Assembly (NCBI GenBank): GCA_028875655.1
Contig: JAPPCX010000054.1
Coordinates: 62,001-126,000 of the forward strand
Direction of reading: 5' to 3'
DNA: 64,000 bases
Source: Chloroflexota bacterium
Lineage (GTDB): Bacteria > Chloroflexota > Dehalococcoidia > Lucifugimonadales > UBA3495
The position numbers and the translations under genes are program-made. This document shows, one piece after another, positions 61,454 through 64,000 of this stretch (the stretch's first letter is position 1; every line of letters starts with the position of its first letter). The notes beneath the pieces are model-generated. The model was given only the letters and a program-made list of their open reading frames with translations. It searched no databases and was not told the DNA's origin.

Positions 61454-62233
61454 CTATATCAGCTGGGCCGGCGTGAAGATGCCCTCCATGTCTTCCTCAG
61501 TGGCGGGAGTCTGCGCCGGCTGGTTCAGGTTGGTATCCATAAACCAATAGACCTGCTTCAGGTGGTGCGTGCTGTGGCTCAGGATGATGTTGAGCAGTTC
61601 CAGCACGGTGACCTCCCCGCCGTAGTGGGCCGGCACCACACGGTCGAATCCCTCGGCGTCCCCGCTGTTCAGGAACGCGACGATCCCGTCGGCAACGCCG
61701 TTGGCATAGTCGGCAATATCCTGCGGCTTCACCAGGTGCGCCAGGCTCTCTCGGCAGGCCCGCATGTCATCCGAGCTCATGGAGCCGCGGGTGCGGCTGG
61801 TGTACGCCAGCTCCGGGAACGACACGATGTGCACCAGGGTGTCGCGGAGCATCTCGGGCCGCCACTGCACCGGCTGTGCGAGTTGCTCTTCGGAAAGCTC
61901 CAGCGTGGCGCGGACGGCGGCTTCCAGGATCACACGGTACTTGTCCGCCAGCCAGGCGGTTTTGCCCGACAGGTCGATGGGAGCATCTTCCAGGCCCAGC
62001 GCCGGAATGAGCTTCTTCGGGTAGTATCCGATGATGACCTCGGTGCCGTCGATGATGGTCACGGGCGCGGACAGCACGCCCCGGGATTTCAGGTCCTCGC
62101 GGGCCGCGTCGTCGGTCAGCAGGTCGTGGTGTTCATACTGAACACCGTTGGACGCCAGGAATTCCTCCAGCGTCCGGCAGCTGAATCAACCAGGGTTGGT
62201 GTAAACGTGGACTTCTCGTACTGCGGTTGTCAT
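61454..62233 (-). CDS. Glutaredoxin-DinB fusion, candidate selenoprotein (in-frame TGA at codon 16)
   Basis: From the ATG at 62233 (behind AGGAGAGGAAA) the frame reads MTTAVREVHVYTNPG, TGA (62188-62186), then FSCRTLEEFLASNGVQYEHH. The TGA is exactly where glutaredoxins have the first Cys of CxxC; Cys19 is kept, so the motif would be U-F-S-C. The cis-Pro loop (LSAPVTIIDG) and the Gly-containing VIIGYYP complete a thioredoxin fold up to about residue 80. A DinB-like four-helix domain follows (residues ~92-240), with TLVHIVSFPE and the metal-site-like SHSTHHLKQVYW. Total 259 codons including Sec. Without Sec the only product would be the N-terminally truncated part from a GTG at 62077. A nonsense mutation or sequencing error is the alternative. 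Confidence 0.75.
62150..62188 (-). promoter_or_regulatory. Candidate bacterial SECIS stem-loop after the TGA
   Basis: The mRNA after the UGA has ten bases (UUCAGCUGCC), then GGACGC, UGG, AGG-AAUU-CCU, G, GCGUCC. GGACGC pairs with GCGUCC, and AGG with CCU around an AAUU loop, with a UGG bulge holding a U and Gs. The 10-base spacer and total size fit bacterial SECIS elements, which lie within ~40 bases of the UGA. The match is structural, by eye. Confidence 0.5.
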
Positions 62234-62260
62234 TTTCCTCTCCTACTTAATGTCCTACCC

Positions 62261-62337
62261 GTCATTCCCGCGTAGGCGGGAATCCAGGAGTCTTTGCATC
62301 AGCGGGGTCACCGGATTCCTGCTTCCGCAGGAATGAC
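62261..62337. repeat. Two dispersed inverted repeats between Grx-DinB and GMC genes
   Basis: GTCATTCCCGCGTAGGCGGGAATCCAG (62261-62287) and CCGGATTCCTGCTTCCGCAGGAATGAC (62311-62337) are opposed copies of the GGATTCC/GGAATGACG family. They fill the gap between the GMC gene's 3' end and the promoter region of the candidate selenoprotein gene. Confidence 0.7.
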
Positions 62338-62352
62338 CAATAAAACCTGCTC

Positions 62353-63891
62353 CTATTCGCCGGCGCGGAACCAGTCTGATTTGCGCTCAGCGATCATGAT
62401 CGTCGTGCAGTTGGTGTTGGCCCGTATGCAGTCCGGCATCACCGACGCGTCGGCCACGTGCAGATTTTCCAGCCCGTACACCTTGCAGTGCTGGTCAACC
62501 ACGGCCATCGGGTCGTCGGGCGTGCCGATCTTGCAGGTGCCCGAGATGTGCTGCGAGGTGCTGACGGTGCGCTTCATCCAGTCGTTCAGCGCCTCGTCGC
62601 TCTCCAGGTCCGCCGGCAGCGGGTCCAGCAACTCGTCGGCCACGTCCCGATAGTGTTCGCTGTCCAGCAGGTTCACACAGAGCCGGACGGCCTCGCGCAT
62701 CCGCGACAGGTCGAACTCCTCCTGGAAGTAGTTGTAATTCAGCGCAACCTGCTCGTGCGGGTCGGTGCTGGCCAGCTGCAGGTGGCCGGAACCCACCGCC
62801 AGCTCCAGGATGCAGGTGAACCGGATGCCCTCGGCTTCCAGCGGGTCGCCGGCGATGGGCGACGAGAACGACGACTGCATGATCTGGATGTCGTTGCGCA
62901 GGTGGCTGCCTGTCGCCGTGTAGCGCAGGCAAACCTGGGTGCGCGGCACCGACGGGTCCAGCGGGAAGTCGTCCCTGACCTTCACCGGCACGCGGATATT
63001 GGGATGGTCGCGCAGGTTCCGGCCCACGCCGGGCAGCTCATGCACCACCGGAATGCCCATCTCCCGCAGGTGGTCGGCCGGGCCCACGCCGGACAGCAGC
63101 AGCAGTTGCGGCGACCCTATCGCCCCCGAACTGAGGATGATGTCCTCGCCCTCCACGGTGAACACTTCACCGCCGCTTTCCACCTCGACGCCTACGGCCT
63201 TCTTGCCCTCGAAAACGATCCGACGGCAGGTGACGTTGGCGCGGATGGTCAGGTTCAGCCGGTGCCGCGCTTCCCGCAGGTACGTGATGGACGTACTCAT
63301 GCGTACCCCGTTGGGGTTGTTCATGGGGATGGGGCCAACGCCGCCCGAATCCGGGTGGTTCATGTCGGGGTCGTCGGGGTATCCGGCGGCGCGGCAGGCG
63401 TTCCAGAACGCCACCTGGGCCGGCAGCCAGTCCTCCCGGCGGTGGCGGCGCACCGGAATCGGGCCGGTGTTGCCGTGGAAATCGTCCGTGATGTCGGTGT
63501 CGGTTTCCAGCTTGCGGAAGTACGGCAGGCACTCGGTGAAGCCCCACTCGTCATTTCCCAGCGCCGCCCAGGCGTCGTAATCCTCGGGCACGCCACGCAG
63601 CAGCACCTGCCCGTTGATGGCCGACGAACCGCCCACGACCCGGCCGCGCGGCACGGGCATGGGATTGGCCTGCCCGGGGTTGTTCGCCCAGAACGTCCAG
63701 TTGTGCGGCGCGTTGACCGCCGAGGCCGTCTGGTCGTAGCCGTACTTCAGGTCGTCGGGGTACAGCTCGAAGTCCGGGTAGTCCGGTCCGGCCTCCAGCA
63801 CCAGCACTGAACGGTCCGGATCCTCGGTGAGGCGGGCTGCCATCGTGCAGCCGGCCGATCCGGCGCCGATGATGATCACGTCATACTTCAT
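62353..63891 (-). CDS. GMC-family FAD-dependent oxidoreductase
   Basis: The 512-residue flavoprotein has the FAD-binding start YDVIIIGAGSAGCTMAARLT, the GMC signature RGRVVGGSSAINGQVLLRG, LSSGAIGSPQLLLLSGVGP, and the C-terminal catalytic His region VSTSQHISGTCKIG, with NTNCTTIMIAE near the end. It resembles choline dehydrogenase and alcohol dehydrogenases (AlkJ, PEG-DH). The physiological alcohol is unknown. Nothing recognisable lies between its start and the window end (63892-64000). Confidence 0.92.
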   Translation of the reverse strand: MKYDVIIIGAGSAGCTMAARLTEDPDRSVLVLEAGPDYPDFELYPDDLKYGYDQTASAVNAPHNWTFWANNPGQANPMPVPRGRVVGGSSAINGQVLLRGVPEDYDAWAALGNDEWGFTECLPYFRKLETDTDITDDFHGNTGPIPVRRHRREDWLPAQVAFWNACRAAGYPDDPDMNHPDSGGVGPIPMNNPNGVRMSTSITYLREARHRLNLTIRANVTCRRIVFEGKKAVGVEVESGGEVFTVEGEDIILSSGAIGSPQLLLLSGVGPADHLREMGIPVVHELPGVGRNLRDHPNIRVPVKVRDDFPLDPSVPRTQVCLRYTATGSHLRNDIQIMQSSFSSPIAGDPLEAEGIRFTCILELAVGSGHLQLASTDPHEQVALNYNYFQEEFDLSRMREAVRLCVNLLDSEHYRDVADELLDPLPADLESDEALNDWMKRTVSTSQHISGTCKIGTPDDPMAVVDQHCKVYGLENLHVADASVMPDCIRANTNCTTIMIAERKSDWFRAGE

Positions 63892-64000
63892 TGCGCTACG
63901 CCTCCTGGTGGACGCCTACGTGTTTTGCCTTGTGCGGATTATCGCCGCTTACGCCATCGCCGGCAAGCGGGAGAGTCGCTGCGCCACTGTATCATACGGC

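Overview
The window reads as one contig of a GC-rich bacterial chromosome whose content is mostly housekeeping. There are no rRNA or tRNA genes that I can recognise, no CRISPR array, no transposase and no phage. Several features together suggest an uncultured Chloroflexota, most likely a Dehalococcoidia/SAR202-like lineage: a complete L18-to-S9 ribosomal run, single-membrane style lipoproteins, decaprenylphosphoryl-ribose-type UbiA, PAC2, a CysM/MoeB pair, a GMC oxidoreductase and an arylsulfotransferase-like propeller. This placement is inference from gene content; no marker was compared with a database.

Layout. 1-10111 (+): end of the spc operon, alpha operon and L13/S9 (rplR', rpsE, rpmD, rplO, secY, adk, map, infA, rpmJ, rpsM, rpsK, rpsD, rpoA, rplQ, truA, rplM, rpsI). 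10190-13445 (-): CcdA-like protein, two RDD proteins and a phosphohexomutase. 13663-20328 (-): an S-adenosylmethionine recycling operon (mtnA, arylsulfotransferase-like, mtnP, rhodanese, ahcY, metK) read from a SAM-I riboswitch with its own terminator. 20379-23656 (-): GNAT, YchF, a small coiled-coil membrane protein and a thiolase-like protein. 24000-27652 (+): an accessory patch with a frameshifted secreted serine protease, a lipoprotein and an extra-looking signal peptidase II. 28335-33795: EVE protein, dcd-queG, groL, rpsT and lexA. 33867-39721 (-): nusA-ylxR-infB-rbfA-truB operon with a structured leader. 39741-42308 (-): Rrf2-MoeB-CysM sulfur cluster. 43114-47182 (+): larB, a flippase-like protein, a UbiA prenyltransferase, and a DUF433/HEPN-like pair. 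47228-51681: divergent heat-shock locus (dnaJ-hspR-clpB against hsp20). 51806-56842 (+): Zur/Fur, ZnuABC-type transporter and an MFS carrier with His-rich ends. 56920-64000: cupin, HAD, MFS, VOC, PAC2, a glutaredoxin-DinB fusion and a GMC oxidoreductase.

Most notable result: the gene at 61454-62233 (-) has an in-frame TGA exactly where the first catalytic Cys of the glutaredoxin CxxC motif belongs (U-F-S-C), behind a good ribosome binding site and followed by a stem-loop that could be a bacterial SECIS. It is a strong selenoprotein candidate, in a glutaredoxin-DinB fusion that I do not know as a described selenoprotein.

Other points of interest are the metal-handling His-rich MFS next to a zinc uptake operon; candidate self-operators for LexA and Zur; a nusA leader with a terminator; a ylxR gene that appears to start at ATT; and at least five families of dispersed inverted repeats, some lying inside the ribosomal operons.
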